This document shows, piece after piece, positions 1-7,809 of a DNA stretch of 64,000 bases. Source of the DNA: DATBVX01 sp963705495. Its GTDB lineage: Bacteria > Pseudomonadota > Gammaproteobacteria > Steroidobacterales > Steroidobacteraceae. The stretch is taken from assembly GCA_963705495.1 (NCBI GenBank), contig CAVPJQ010000014.1, positions 1-64,000 of the forward strand, read 5' to 3'. The notes below the pieces were generated by a model. That model was not told the origin of the DNA. It ran no database searches and saw only the letters and a program-made list of their open reading frames with translations. Positions within the stretch are counted from its first letter, which is position 1; each line of letters opens with the position of its first letter. The translations under genes and the position numbers were made by a program.

Positions 1-2
1 CG

Positions 3-344
3 ACAATCAGCAAAGAAGAGCGCAATTGGGCGATGCTCGCACATCTCAGTGGGCTGCTGGCGTTTGCGACTCTGATCGGCGGGGTTCTCGGTCCGCTGGT
101 GATGTGGATGATCCGCAAGGACGACATGACTTTCGCGGCAGACCAGGCCAAGGAGGCGCTCAACTTCCAGATCACGGTGTTCGTCGCAGGACTGATCGCT
201 GGCGTGATGTGCCTGATCCTCATCGGTTTCGTGCTGCTCGCGATCCTCGTGATCGTTGACCTGATCCTGATGATCATCGCCGCAGTCAAGGCGAGTGAGG
301 GCGTGAGCTATCGTTATCCATTCAACCTGCGCCTGATCTCCTGA
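3..344 (+). CDS. DUF4870 family membrane protein (5' end outside window)
   Basis: The reading frame is already open at the left edge (codons from position 3 read TISKEERNWAMLAHLSGL), so the true start is probably upstream. The visible part has the DUF4870 pattern: a short motif with an AHLSGL core, a hydrophobic segment, a charged stretch (RKDDMTFAADQAKEALNFQ) and then a long hydrophobic segment with two closely spaced helices. These are small integral membrane proteins of unknown function. The C-terminus SYRYPFNLRLIS is typical of the family. An internal ATG at position 33 could act as a start, but it would remove the conserved N-terminal motif. The PaiB-like gene follows 14 bases later, so the two may be co-transcribed. 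Confidence 0.75.
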   Translation, partial: TISKEERNWAMLAHLSGLLAFATLIGGVLGPLVMWMIRKDDMTFAADQAKEALNFQITVFVAGLIAGVMCLILIGFVLLAILVIVDLILMIIAAVKASEGVSYRYPFNLRLIS

Positions 345-358
345 CCCACGACCAGCGG

Positions 359-994
359 ATGTACGTTCCGGAGCATTTCAGAGAGACGGATCTCACACGC
401 CTCGACTGGCTCTTCTCACACGATGCGTTTGGAACGCTCGTGTCCACGGTGGAGGGCGCACCATTCGCTGCTCACTTGCCGCTACTGTATCGGCGCGCTG
501 GCGCTGACGTCGTAGTGACCGGGCACTGGGCGCGTCCGAATCCGCAGTGGCGAGCCATCGAGGAACAGCGCGTACTTCTCATCATCCATGGCCCGCACAC
601 GTACATCTCGCCACGCTGGTACAGCGAGCCGCGCAGGCACGTGCCCACCTGGAACTACGCCGTGGCGCACATCTATGGGAAGGTACGCCTGGTCACGGAT
701 CGCGCGGCGCTCGAGCAAATCGTCGCGACGCTCGCTGAGAAGTACGAGGGCGGTGGCCCGGATGCATGGACCTTGGCAGGATCCGACCCGGGCACTCGTG
801 CGATGCTGCGAGGCATCGTCGGCTTCGAGCTGGCCGCGGATGAAATTCAGCTCAAGTTCAAGCTCAACCAGAATCATCCACGCGGTAACGTCGAAGGTGC
901 AATCGCCGGGCTCAAGGCAGTGCCCGCCGATGACGCGCGGGGCATCATGCGCCTCATGCAGGATACGCTCGAGCGCGGTGATCGAGCGCCCTGA
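359..994 (+). CDS. PaiB-like FMN-binding negative transcriptional regulator
   Basis: The 211-residue product opens with MYVPEHFRETD and contains a split-barrel flavin-binding fold: FGTLVSTVEGAPFAAHLPLL, a central HARPNPQW-like region (GHWARPNPQWRAIEE), then YISPRWY and VPTWNYAVAHIYGKV. These are hallmarks of the PaiB family, named for a Bacillus regulator of protease and sporulation genes. The length matches the family (about 205-215 residues). The C-terminal KLNQNHPRGNVEGAIAGL is also conserved in these proteins. No strong Shine-Dalgarno sequence is visible before the ATG. The regulatory role is known only for some members; others may simply be flavin-binding enzymes, so the physiological role here is open. 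Confidence 0.85.
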   Translation: MYVPEHFRETDLTRLDWLFSHDAFGTLVSTVEGAPFAAHLPLLYRRAGADVVVTGHWARPNPQWRAIEEQRVLLIIHGPHTYISPRWYSEPRRHVPTWNYAVAHIYGKVRLVTDRAALEQIVATLAEKYEGGGPDAWTLAGSDPGTRAMLRGIVGFELAADEIQLKFKLNQNHPRGNVEGAIAGLKAVPADDARGIMRLMQDTLERGDRAP

Positions 995-1038
995 GTTTCG
1001 GCCTCGAGAGCCGACCGGCTCGCAGAGGAGCGCGCGTC

Positions 1039-3417
1039 TCAGAACTTCCACAGGACGCCGAGCGAAGGAACAATCTCCGGCCAGTTGCGAACCGATGCGC
1101 CGAGATCGATCGAGCCGTCCGGCGCCGTGGTGACGTTGTACTGCACGCAACAGGGGTTGTGCTCCGCAAGCGCGTTGGTCACTTCGATGAACGCGTCAAT
1201 TTCCCCGCGGGAGAGTGGGAATCGACGGCTGACGCGCAGGTCGAGCGAGCTGAAATTCCCGATGCGCTCGGCATTGCGTGCGCCGACTTCGACGGACTCC
1301 ACAGGATTTCCGGTGGCGTCCGTGCCCGTCACAACGCTCAGTGCCGTCGTCGGCCAGGAACTGTGATACGTGCCTGCCACGGTGACGTCCCAGAATGCAT
1401 CGGACCAGTGCACGCCCGCCTGCACCCCGCTGCGCTGGTCCCAACTGCGCGCCACATCAACCCCGTTGATACGATCCGTCGCCTGGGCCCAGGAATAACT
1501 CGCCCACCAGTTCCAGGGACCGGAGCTGCGTCGCGACAACAGGATCTCCAGGCCCTCAGCGTCTGCAGACGACGGCGCGATGGCAACGCGATCCGGCTGC
1601 AGTTCGGGCATGAGCCTGAGCGGATCGAATGCGTTCTCGAAGCGCGTCTTCAGGTGTGAGTACTGCTTGCGGTAGGCCTCGACGCGCAGCTGGATCTGGT
1701 TCCTCAGGCCCTGCTCGAAGCTGAGGATGGTCTGGTCGGAGCGTTGCGCGCTGAAGAAGCGATCCACGCCGTCTTCGACCTGTAGTTCATCGATCGCCTC
1801 GGGCTGAAAAAATCGCCCCCAGCTGGCGCGCAGGCGCGTTCCTGCGCGCACATCGAACAGCAGGTTGAGACGCGGGCTGAGCTGTGTGTCCGCCTGCAGG
1901 TTGCCATACGTCTGACGGTCCCAGCGCAGACCGACCTCCGCAGTCAGGCGCCCGGTGGCTCGGAAACGGCTGCTGCCAAATGCGGCGAGCGAATTCCCGC
2001 TCGGTAAAGGGTCGAGGTCGCGAGTGGTGTGGCTGCCGGGATCGCCGGGCAGCGGAAAATCCGTTGCGTTCGTGAGCTCGCTTGAGTAGTGGTAGTCCGC
2101 CTTGAGCGAACGTACCTCGAGCCCGAATCGGTGCACGAACCGCGGCGTGACATACTGGTTCTCCAGGCGCACGCCGAAGATCTCGTACGCGCGTGAGTCC
2201 TGCACAGTGCCAAACTGGCGGCCAGGATCATCCAGAGTTCCGTTGCGATCATTGTCGACGTCCGTGAACGAGGCGATGAGCCGGCTGTGCGCGGCCGCCG
2301 ACCAATCGTGATCGAGCTCCGCCCAGTAGTAGTTGTTGCGATACACCGCGCGCGCTTCCTCGTTCGTGGAGCTTGCGAGCGCGGTAATCCTGTCGATGGA
2401 GGAAAGCACGTTGACTGCAAGGGTCGTGTCATCCGACGCGGCGAACTCCAGCCGGCCGAACATGTCGTTGTAGTTGGGTTCGCCGATCTCCTTGCCGATA
2501 ACGTCCGATATCTCGTCCAGGTTGCTGCGCCTCATCGCCACGAGCCAGTTGAGCTTTCCGGTATCGCTCTTCCCTGCAGCGAGTCCTCCACTGTGAAACA
2601 GGCTGAGTCCGAGCTCAAAGTACAGGTTCTCAGGCGCGGTGACCGTGCGTGCATCGACGACCGCGCTCATGCGGTCCCCCTGCTCCACGGTGAAGCCACC
2701 CAGGGAAACATCGATGCTGTCGATCATGCGTGAATCGAGCACGCTCATCGGGCTCAGAAAGTCCTTGAGGTGGAAGGGCTCTGAAAGCGCCAGGCCGTTC
2801 AGCAGGATCTGCGTCTCGTTTTCATCGCCACCGCGGATATGAGCGAGGCCCGAGATGCCATTGGAAGCCGCACCCGGCAGGCGGTGCACGGCGCGCAGGG
2901 ACTCATCGGCGAGTTTTGGCAGGCTTTCGAGCTCCGACTGGGTCAGGAACGTCTGCGAGTCGAGCGCTTGGTTCGCAAGACCATAGCGGCTGGTCGTGAC
3001 GACGACTTCCTGCAAGGGCTCGCGCGGAGGCTGCGATTCAGCCGCCGCCGCCGTCGCGGGTAGCTGCGCTGCGTCGTGCTCTGGCAGCGCAACCACGGCG
3101 TAGACGCCCTCGCCAACTCGTGACAGGCCGAGGCCATGAGGCTTGAGCATCGCCTCGAGCATGCGGACCGGATCAGCGCTGGCGGGTTCGCTGGTCACAC
3201 GAAGTGAGTTGGGAACGAGTTGAGTGTTGTAGATGAGACGCAGGCCGCCCTGGCGCAACTCCTCGATCACATCCACCAGGGGTCGGCCCACATACTGTTC
3301 TGTGGCCGCCATCGCGCTCGTCAGCGCTGCAAGCGTGATGCATACGGTGACGAGAAGCGCTCGATGCGCGGGCGCGCAGCGACACGGCCCCAGGTAAGGC
3401 TGAACAGACGTACGCAT
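1039..3417 (-). CDS. TonB-dependent receptor with N-terminal STN signalling domain
   Basis: This outer-membrane receptor of about 792 residues has a signal peptide ending near TSAMAATEQ. An STN (secretin/TonB N-terminal) domain follows over roughly residues 35-100 (VIEELRQGGLRLIYNTQLVP), then a plug domain (LADESLRAVHRLPGAASNGIS, RGGDENETQILLNGL) and a beta-barrel ending in the aromatic LGVLWKF. Receptors with an STN domain usually signal across the envelope to a FecR-type protein and an ECF sigma factor; both lie directly upstream on the same strand. The ligand cannot be deduced. I start at the ATG at 3417 because the upstream GTG (3438) would only add a short arginine-rich segment before the signal peptide. 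The gap to fecR is about 97 bases. Confidence 0.85.
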   Translation of the reverse strand: MRTSVQPYLGPCRCAPAHRALLVTVCITLAALTSAMAATEQYVGRPLVDVIEELRQGGLRLIYNTQLVPNSLRVTSEPASADPVRMLEAMLKPHGLGLSRVGEGVYAVVALPEHDAAQLPATAAAAESQPPREPLQEVVVTTSRYGLANQALDSQTFLTQSELESLPKLADESLRAVHRLPGAASNGISGLAHIRGGDENETQILLNGLALSEPFHLKDFLSPMSVLDSRMIDSIDVSLGGFTVEQGDRMSAVVDARTVTAPENLYFELGLSLFHSGGLAAGKSDTGKLNWLVAMRRSNLDEISDVIGKEIGEPNYNDMFGRLEFAASDDTTLAVNVLSSIDRITALASSTNEEARAVYRNNYYWAELDHDWSAAAHSRLIASFTDVDNDRNGTLDDPGRQFGTVQDSRAYEIFGVRLENQYVTPRFVHRFGLEVRSLKADYHYSSELTNATDFPLPGDPGSHTTRDLDPLPSGNSLAAFGSSRFRATGRLTAEVGLRWDRQTYGNLQADTQLSPRLNLLFDVRAGTRLRASWGRFFQPEAIDELQVEDGVDRFFSAQRSDQTILSFEQGLRNQIQLRVEAYRKQYSHLKTRFENAFDPLRLMPELQPDRVAIAPSSADAEGLEILLSRRSSGPWNWWASYSWAQATDRINGVDVARSWDQRSGVQAGVHWSDAFWDVTVAGTYHSSWPTTALSVVTGTDATGNPVESVEVGARNAERIGNFSSLDLRVSRRFPLSRGEIDAFIEVTNALAEHNPCCVQYNVTTAPDGSIDLGASVRNWPEIVPSLGVLWKF

Positions 3418-3514
3418 CGTGGCCGATCGTGTGCGCACACAGGCGCTTCGTGGCCGCGATCATAACGCCATCCGCCGCGTTGCCGCAGAACGCGTTTGCG
3501 GCGATGCCAGATTG

Positions 3515-4528
3515 TCAGTTCTTTGTGGCTGGCAGTTCGATGAGGATCTGCCCGTTACTTTCTACACTCGTCAGGCGCGTCGTTGACAGCACCGCCGCAA
3601 GTGCCGCATCCGGTGCCAGGCCCTCGATCGAGCCGCGCAAGCGGATGGCGGCTGCCTCTTCACGACTGGCTGGCGTCGCAAAGACGACCTCCTGGCCGAG
3701 CTCGCGACTCGCCCACTGCAGGAATTCGGGCAGGGTCCGATTCTCGATCGCAAATTGGGGGGCAACTCTGCCAATCCACGACCAGTCGGCGCCGCTGCGC
3801 GCGATGGCCTCACTGCGCGCTTCGCCATCCGCGAGGATCGTCAGTTGCGTGCCCGCCTCGCCGACCACCCGCAGGCCTCCTGACCCGGAAAACTGCACGC
3901 GTCCCTCGCGCACCCGAATGCGAGTGCCCGAATCGACCAGGCGTACCTCGTATTGAGTCCCCACGTGCCGAACGACTCCGGCGGTCGTTTGCACGCGCAG
4001 GTCACGATCACCCTGTGTGTTGGGCGTGGCGCCTGCATCGACATAAAGTGCGCCGGCGCTCAGTGCGATGTCCTCTCGCGAGGCGAGTCGCACGATGCTG
4101 TTGCGATCCAAGCGGATCGAGATGCCATCGTTGAAGCGAATCAGGACGCCACCGTTGGCGCTCGTGGAGAGCGTATCGCCGGCGTGCAGCTCCTGCCTTT
4201 CGGCGATCGGCTGCTCTGTGGCGGGATCCTCGGAACGCACCGTGCCACCATCGATCGAGCGCTCGATACTGGCGATGACGACCGCCGGTGTTGGCGCCTG
4301 GTTCAGCAGCCAGACCGTCAACGCCACCGCGCCGAGGCTGGCCGCGATTGCGACCTGCGCGAATCGTCGGCGCCGCGCGCGAGCGGCGACGACCGCCAAC
4401 CATTCCTGGTGGACAGCGGCGCGCACCTCACGCTCCAGGTCTTGCGGCGGCCGGACCCGCGGACCTGCAGCGTGTAGCAGGCGGTCCAGGTCGCCATTCT
4501 CGACGTTGGGTTCATCAGCGCTGTTCAT
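3515..4528 (-). CDS. FecR-domain anti-sigma / signal transduction protein
   Basis: The 337-residue product has a cytoplasmic N-terminal region (about residues 1-65), one transmembrane helix (VAIAASLGAVALTVWLL) and a periplasmic FecR domain (AGDTLSTSANGGVLIRFNDG ... LRVQTTAGVVRHVGTQYEVR ... REGRVQFSG). A C-terminal STN-like segment (TLPEFLQWASRELGQEVVF, LSTTRLTSVESNGQILIEL) completes it. In FecR systems the protein receives the signal from the receptor and controls the partner ECF sigma factor. The ATG lies 15 bases after the sigma gene stop and the receptor gene follows, so the order sigma-fecR-receptor is a standard cell-surface signalling operon. The N-terminal region does not look like the common DUF4880 anti-sigma domain. 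Confidence 0.85.
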   Translation of the reverse strand: MNSADEPNVENGDLDRLLHAAGPRVRPPQDLEREVRAAVHQEWLAVVAARARRRRFAQVAIAASLGAVALTVWLLNQAPTPAVVIASIERSIDGGTVRSEDPATEQPIAERQELHAGDTLSTSANGGVLIRFNDGISIRLDRNSIVRLASREDIALSAGALYVDAGATPNTQGDRDLRVQTTAGVVRHVGTQYEVRLVDSGTRIRVREGRVQFSGSGGLRVVGEAGTQLTILADGEARSEAIARSGADWSWIGRVAPQFAIENRTLPEFLQWASRELGQEVVFATPASREEAAAIRLRGSIEGLAPDAALAAVLSTTRLTSVESNGQILIELPATKN

Positions 4529-4543
4529 GGTTGCTACCGGTTC

Positions 4544-5158
4544 TCAAGCTTCGCGAATGTCTCGCGCTGCGGCACCAAATACCGTCTCGATCGCCTGGCG
4601 AAAGGCATCGCGCGCCCGCGCGAGCAGGGATTGCGCTGCAATGTGGCCGATGCCCAGCCGTTCGCCAATCTCCTCGACCGAGCGCCCTTCTACATATTTC
4701 CACTCGAGCGCATCGCCGTAACGCGGCGGGAGACGATCGAGCACCGAGCGCACCATTCGGCCCAGCTCCTCCCGGCTGTAAGTGAGGGCCAGGTCGAACT
4801 CCTCCGGGGCCTCGATGGACTCGATTGCTGTGCGCAAGTCGGGGCTGTCTTCGATCAGCACCACGCGATCCGAATACCTCTTGTGAGCGCGCAGGTAATC
4901 CACGACCTCGCGGCGGCAGATCTGGCACAGCCAGGTGAACAGCGCCGCCTCGCCACGGAAGTCAGCCAGCCGGCGCATCGCCTTTGTCAGCGTTGCCTGC
5001 ACCACCTCACGTGTGGCCTGGGAATCCGCGTTCAGCCGCGGCAAGGCAAAACGATACAGGCGTGCGAAGTAGCCTTCGAAGAACGCTGTGAACGCCCTCT
5101 CCTCGCCGGCCAGCATGCGCCGGACCAGCGCTTGTTCCTGTGGGGTCTCGTCGGTCAC
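4544..5158 (-). CDS. ECF-family RNA polymerase sigma factor
   Basis: The 204-residue protein has a sigma-70 region 2 (AFTAFFEGYFARLYRFALPRL ... EAALFTWLCQICRREVVDYLR) and, after an acidic linker, a region 4 (LDRLPPRYGDALEWKYVEG, SVEEIGERLGIGHIAAQSLL). The GTG start at 5158 has an AGGA eight bases upstream. The gene heads the fecR-receptor operon and is the likely activator of the receptor gene. The linker of about 50 residues between regions 2 and 4 is longer than in FecI-type sigmas, so assignment to a particular ECF group is uncertain. Confidence 0.88.
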   Translation of the reverse strand: MTDETPQEQALVRRMLAGEERAFTAFFEGYFARLYRFALPRLNADSQATREVVQATLTKAMRRLADFRGEAALFTWLCQICRREVVDYLRAHKRYSDRVVLIEDSPDLRTAIESIEAPEEFDLALTYSREELGRMVRSVLDRLPPRYGDALEWKYVEGRSVEEIGERLGIGHIAAQSLLARARDAFRQAIETVFGAAARDIREA

Positions 5159-5171
5159 TGTGAAGTCCTGT

Positions 5172-5190
5172 GCCCGCGTTGGACGCGGGC
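5172..5190. other. Perfect inverted repeat between LAB_N gene and sigma gene
   Basis: GCCCGCGT, a TGG loop and ACGCGGGC form a perfect eight-base-pair stem with a three-base loop. It lies 22 bases after the LAB_N stop codon and 13 bases before the sigma start, read on the minus strand. No T run follows, so it is not a canonical intrinsic terminator; it could be a weak or Rho-assisted terminator, or a structure in the sigma mRNA leader. Confidence 0.4.
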
Positions 5191-5212
5191 CGGAGTGATA
5201 ATCAATCGCTTT

Positions 5213-5518
5213 TCAAGCTTGCAGGGTCGCGCGGTGCTTCATGTCCAGCCAGAGGTTATAGAGGGCCGTGAGGGCCGGAAACAGGTTGGCGAGGATGCCC
5301 ACCGAGTCGTTCTTCCCGAAGATGAAATACGAGAGCAGCAACAGGCTTCCCGTGATGCTCATGTACCAGAAGAGCCGTGGCAGGACGGGCTTCCCATGCC
5401 GCTTGGACGCAATGAGCTGCACGAACCAGCGCGCTGTAAAGAGCGCCACTCCCAGGTAACCAACCAGTTTCCAGGGGGTGATGACCACACCAAAGACCTG
5501 AGCGATGACTTCAGACAC
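5213..5518 (-). CDS. LAB_N domain membrane protein (lipid-A-disaccharide synthase N-terminal-like)
   Basis: The GTG start at 5518 is chosen because CGGAGG lies seven bases upstream; the frame stays open further upstream but without coding character. The 101-residue product begins VSEVIAQVF and has about three hydrophobic helices (KLVGYLGVALFTARWFVQLI, LFWYMSITGSLLLLSYFIFG, SVGILANLFPALTALYNLWL). This is the LAB_N pattern: a small membrane domain first seen at the N-terminus of some lipid-A-disaccharide synthases and often found alone beside glycosyltransferase and PAP2 genes for lipid A modification. No such partner is next to it here. It is divergent from the trp operon and has its own promoter-like sequence. 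Confidence 0.8.
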   Translation of the reverse strand: MSEVIAQVFGVVITPWKLVGYLGVALFTARWFVQLIASKRHGKPVLPRLFWYMSITGSLLLLSYFIFGKNDSVGILANLFPALTALYNLWLDMKHRATLQA

Positions 5519-5551
5519 GGTGCCTCCGGCGGATTTCGGGCCACCGTGAGG

Positions 5552-5580
5552 CTTATATCGGACCGGTCCACCACCGACAA
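5552..5580 (-). promoter_or_regulatory. Putative sigma-70 promoter for the LAB_N gene
   Basis: On the minus strand TTGTCG (5580-5575), a 17-base spacer and TATAAG (5557-5552) match the -35 and -10 consensus at four and five of six positions. The LAB_N start codon is 34 bases downstream of the -10. A ten-base palindrome, GGACCGGTCC (5560-5569), sits in the spacer and could be an operator, but I have no second copy to support that. Confidence 0.5.
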
Positions 5581-5600
5581 CAACGACTCGGCCGCGCTGC

Positions 5601-5630
5601 TTGACGCTGCTTGCGAGGCGCGGCGATACT
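5601..5630 (+). promoter_or_regulatory. Putative trp operon promoter
   Basis: TTGACG (5601-5606), an 18-base spacer and GATACT (5625-5630) resemble a sigma-70 promoter (five and four of six matches). Transcription would start near 5636-5639, at or next to the leader-peptide ATG at 5639, so the leader mRNA may be leaderless. No clear Shine-Dalgarno sequence precedes that ATG, which is consistent with this. Confidence 0.5.
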
Positions 5631-5638
5631 CCTTGCCC

Positions 5639-5698
5639 ATGACCACGCGCGTAACAGCAGGTACAGCACCCATTCGCTGGTGGTGGCATCACTCCTGA
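5639..5698 (+). CDS. trpL: trp operon leader peptide
   Basis: This 19-residue reading frame, MTTRVTAGTAPIRWWWHHS, has three consecutive TGG codons (5678-5686) followed by two His, one Ser and TGA. It lies 114 bases upstream of trpE and directly before a set of competing hairpins. Tandem Trp codons in a short peptide before trpE are the classical signature of ribosome-mediated attenuation: a shortage of charged tRNA-Trp stalls the ribosome on these codons and the downstream RNA refolds. The peptide itself probably has no further role, although leader peptides with regulatory functions in trans are known in some bacteria. Confidence 0.85.
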   Translation: MTTRVTAGTAPIRWWWHHS

Positions 5699-5775
5699 CG
5701 GAGTGGGCACCCGCGCGTAAAGCACAAGCACTTACACAGGACCCATCTCCGACCTGATCCGGGGATGGGTTTTTT
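5690..5775 (+). terminator. trp attenuator: competing hairpins ending in intrinsic terminator
   Basis: Four segments can be read. Segment 1 is CACTCC (5690-5695), at the end of trpL. Segment 2 is GGAGTGGG (5700-5707), which can pair with segment 1 through a TGAC loop. Segment 3 is CCCATCTCC (5742-5750), which can pair with segment 2 with one bulged base to form the antiterminator. Segment 4 is GGGGATGGGT (5761-5770), which pairs with ACCCATCTCC to give a terminator stem of about ten base pairs followed by a T run (5770-5775). A ribosome stalled on the Trp codons would cover segment 1, free segment 2 to pair with segment 3, and so permit transcription into trpE. Confidence 0.85.
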
Positions 5776-5812
5776 GTTGCCTGCTCCCCGGGATAATCGG
5801 CAAGAGGAGCGT

Positions 5813-7198
5813 ATGCAACGGCCTTTCGACATCGCAGCGGATCTGGACACGCCAGTCTCGGCGTATCTCAAGTTACGGCCGTTTCGGCCGCGCTTTCTGC
5901 TCGAGAGTGTCGAAGGGGGCGAACGACTGGCGCGCTACTCGTTCATCGGTTTCGGTGACTGCCTTGAGGTGCGGCTCGAGAACGGCGCCCTCAACATCGA
6001 TGGGGCGGTGGTCGCACGCCCGACGCAGCGCGAGGAACTGCTCGCGGCGCTGCGCGGCGCGCTGGCCCGGGCGCCGGTGCCTAAACCCGAATTTGCACAC
6101 GTGCCCCTGGCAGGCGGCCTCGTGGGTTATGCGGCCTACGATATCGTCCGCTACTTTGAACGATTGCCGCAGCAGGCGCGCCGAGACAATGCGACCCCCG
6201 AGGCCCATTTCATTGCGCCACGTTCGCTGCTGGTTTTCGATCACCTGACACGCAGTGTCGCGCTGTTGCACGACGGGAGCGATGCCGAACGCCAGAGCTT
6301 GCGCCGCGAGGTCGTGCACGCGCTGCGCGGCGCTATCCCGCAGCACAACGGGTCACCGGGCTTCTCGGCGCCCGATTCGAGCTTCACCGAGGCCGGGTTC
6401 ATGCAGGGCGTGCGCAGAACCCAGGGATACATCGCAGCGGGCGACGTGTATCAACTCGTGCTGTCGATTCGTTTCGCTGGCCGCCATTCACTGGCGCCTT
6501 TCGAAGTGTATCGAGCGCTCAGGCTGATCAACCCATCGCCGTACATGTACTTCTGCGAGCTGGGCTCCCTCGCAGTCGTCGGTTCCTCGCCCGAAGCACT
6601 GGTGCGCCTCAACGGGCGCTCAGCGTCACTGCGACCGATCGCAGGCACGCGGCCGCGGGGTGCAACCCCGGAGGATGATGCGCGGCACGAAGCCGAGCTC
6701 AGGGCCGATCCGAAGGAGAATGCCGAGCACGTCATGCTGGTGGACCTCGCACGCAACGATCTCGGGCGCGTCGCACAGGCAGGCACTGTGCATGTGGCTC
6801 CCTATCGCGCCATCGAGCGTTACAGCCACGTGATGCACATCGTGAGCGGAGTCAACGGGACCCTGGCCGCCGGGCGCGACGCTTTCGAGCTGTTCGCGGC
6901 CACTTTTCCCGCCGGCACACTGGTGGGCGCGCCCAAGGTGCGCGCCATGCAGATCATCGATGAGCTCGAGCCCGTGCGCCGCGGCTTGTATGGCGGTACG
7001 GTGGGTTACTTCGGTGCACGGGGCGACATGGACCACGCGATCACGATTCGCACGCTGGTGTTCGACGGCGACCAATACAGTTACCAGGCAGGCGCCGGAA
7101 TCGTTGCTGACAGCGTGCCTGCGGCGGAGTACGCCGAGGTTCTTGCCAAGGGCGCCGCCCTGCGTCGAGCCCTGGAGCTCGCGAAGGAAGGGCTGTGA
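5813..7198 (+). CDS. trpE: Anthranilate synthase component I
   Basis: The enzyme converts chorismate to anthranilate with ammonia supplied by TrpG. I start at the ATG at 5813, preceded by AAGAGGAG, rather than an in-frame start at 5765 inside the attenuator. The 461-residue product has the Trp feedback motif LLES at residues 29-32, then the chorismate-binding domain with IAGTRPRG near residue 276, DPKENAEHVMLVDLARND, and GAPKVRAMQIIDELEP near residue 371. The LLES motif and the position behind trpL favour TrpE over the related PabB. It is somewhat shorter than typical TrpE (about 500 residues), mainly in the N-terminal half. Expression should respond to tRNA-Trp charging through the attenuator and activity to tryptophan. 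Confidence 0.95.
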   Translation: MQRPFDIAADLDTPVSAYLKLRPFRPRFLLESVEGGERLARYSFIGFGDCLEVRLENGALNIDGAVVARPTQREELLAALRGALARAPVPKPEFAHVPLAGGLVGYAAYDIVRYFERLPQQARRDNATPEAHFIAPRSLLVFDHLTRSVALLHDGSDAERQSLRREVVHALRGAIPQHNGSPGFSAPDSSFTEAGFMQGVRRTQGYIAAGDVYQLVLSIRFAGRHSLAPFEVYRALRLINPSPYMYFCELGSLAVVGSSPEALVRLNGRSASLRPIAGTRPRGATPEDDARHEAELRADPKENAEHVMLVDLARNDLGRVAQAGTVHVAPYRAIERYSHVMHIVSGVNGTLAAGRDAFELFAATFPAGTLVGAPKVRAMQIIDELEPVRRGLYGGTVGYFGARGDMDHAITIRTLVFDGDQYSYQAGAGIVADSVPAAEYAEVLAKGAALRRALELAKEGL

Positions 7199-7809
7199 TG
7201 CCGAGACTTCTTCTGATCGACAACTACGACTCCTTCACCTACAACCTGGTGCAGGCTTTCCTGGTGCTGGGCGCCGATGTGCGCGTGTATCGCAACGATG
7301 CGATCAGCATCGAGGAGGCGCGCGCGCTCGAGCCGACCCACCTCGCCATTTCGCCCGGACCCGGAACACCGGACGATGCGGGCATATCCATGCGCATGAT
7401 CGAGGCGTTCGCGGGCCATATACCTGTCCTCGGTGTATGTCTCGGCCACCAGTCGCTGGTCGCCGTGTTCGGCGGTCGTATCGTGCGCGCCGGGCGGCTC
7501 ATGCACGGCAAGACCTCCCCGGTACAGCATGACGGCCGCACGATCTATGCCGGTCTCACGCAGCTATTCGAGGCGGGCCGCTACCACTCTCTTATCGCCC
7601 AACCCGATGCCCTCCCTCCAGAACTCGAGGTGACCGCGCGCACGCCGGAAGGGGAGATCATGGGTGTGCGCCACCGGACGCTCGCCATCGAGGGCGTGCA
7701 GTTCCACCCCGAAAGCATTCTCACGCCCGAGGGGCCGCGGTTGATGGCGAATTTCCTCGCGCCCGCAGGTTCGATCAGAGAGGCAAGGCATGTCGCTGGC
7801 GCTGCGTAA
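7198..7809 (+). CDS. trpG: Anthranilate synthase component II (glutamine amidotransferase)
   Basis: This is a 203-residue class I glutamine amidotransferase that releases ammonia from glutamine for TrpE. The catalytic triad is visible as Cys81 in GVCLGHQS and His170/Glu172 in VQFHPES. The N-terminus MPRLLLIDNYDSFTYNL is characteristic of TrpG/PabA. The ATG at 7198 overlaps the trpE stop (TGATG), implying translational coupling; a GTG three bases earlier is an alternative. The same subunit may serve p-aminobenzoate synthesis if no separate pabA exists elsewhere in the genome. Confidence 0.95.
   Translation: MPRLLLIDNYDSFTYNLVQAFLVLGADVRVYRNDAISIEEARALEPTHLAISPGPGTPDDAGISMRMIEAFAGHIPVLGVCLGHQSLVAVFGGRIVRAGRLMHGKTSPVQHDGRTIYAGLTQLFEAGRYHSLIAQPDALPPELEVTARTPEGEIMGVRHRTLAIEGVQFHPESILTPEGPRLMANFLAPAGSIREARHVAGAA

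Noticed and set aside
995..1038. Possible terminator between the PaiB-like gene and the convergent receptor gene
   Set aside because: Only short CGGCTC/GAGCCG-like matches are visible and no T run follows.
4532..4545. TGCTACCGGTTCTC near the fecR start, resembling the uronate operator
   Set aside because: It fails the conserved C at position 13 and lies outside the uronate island, so it is probably chance.
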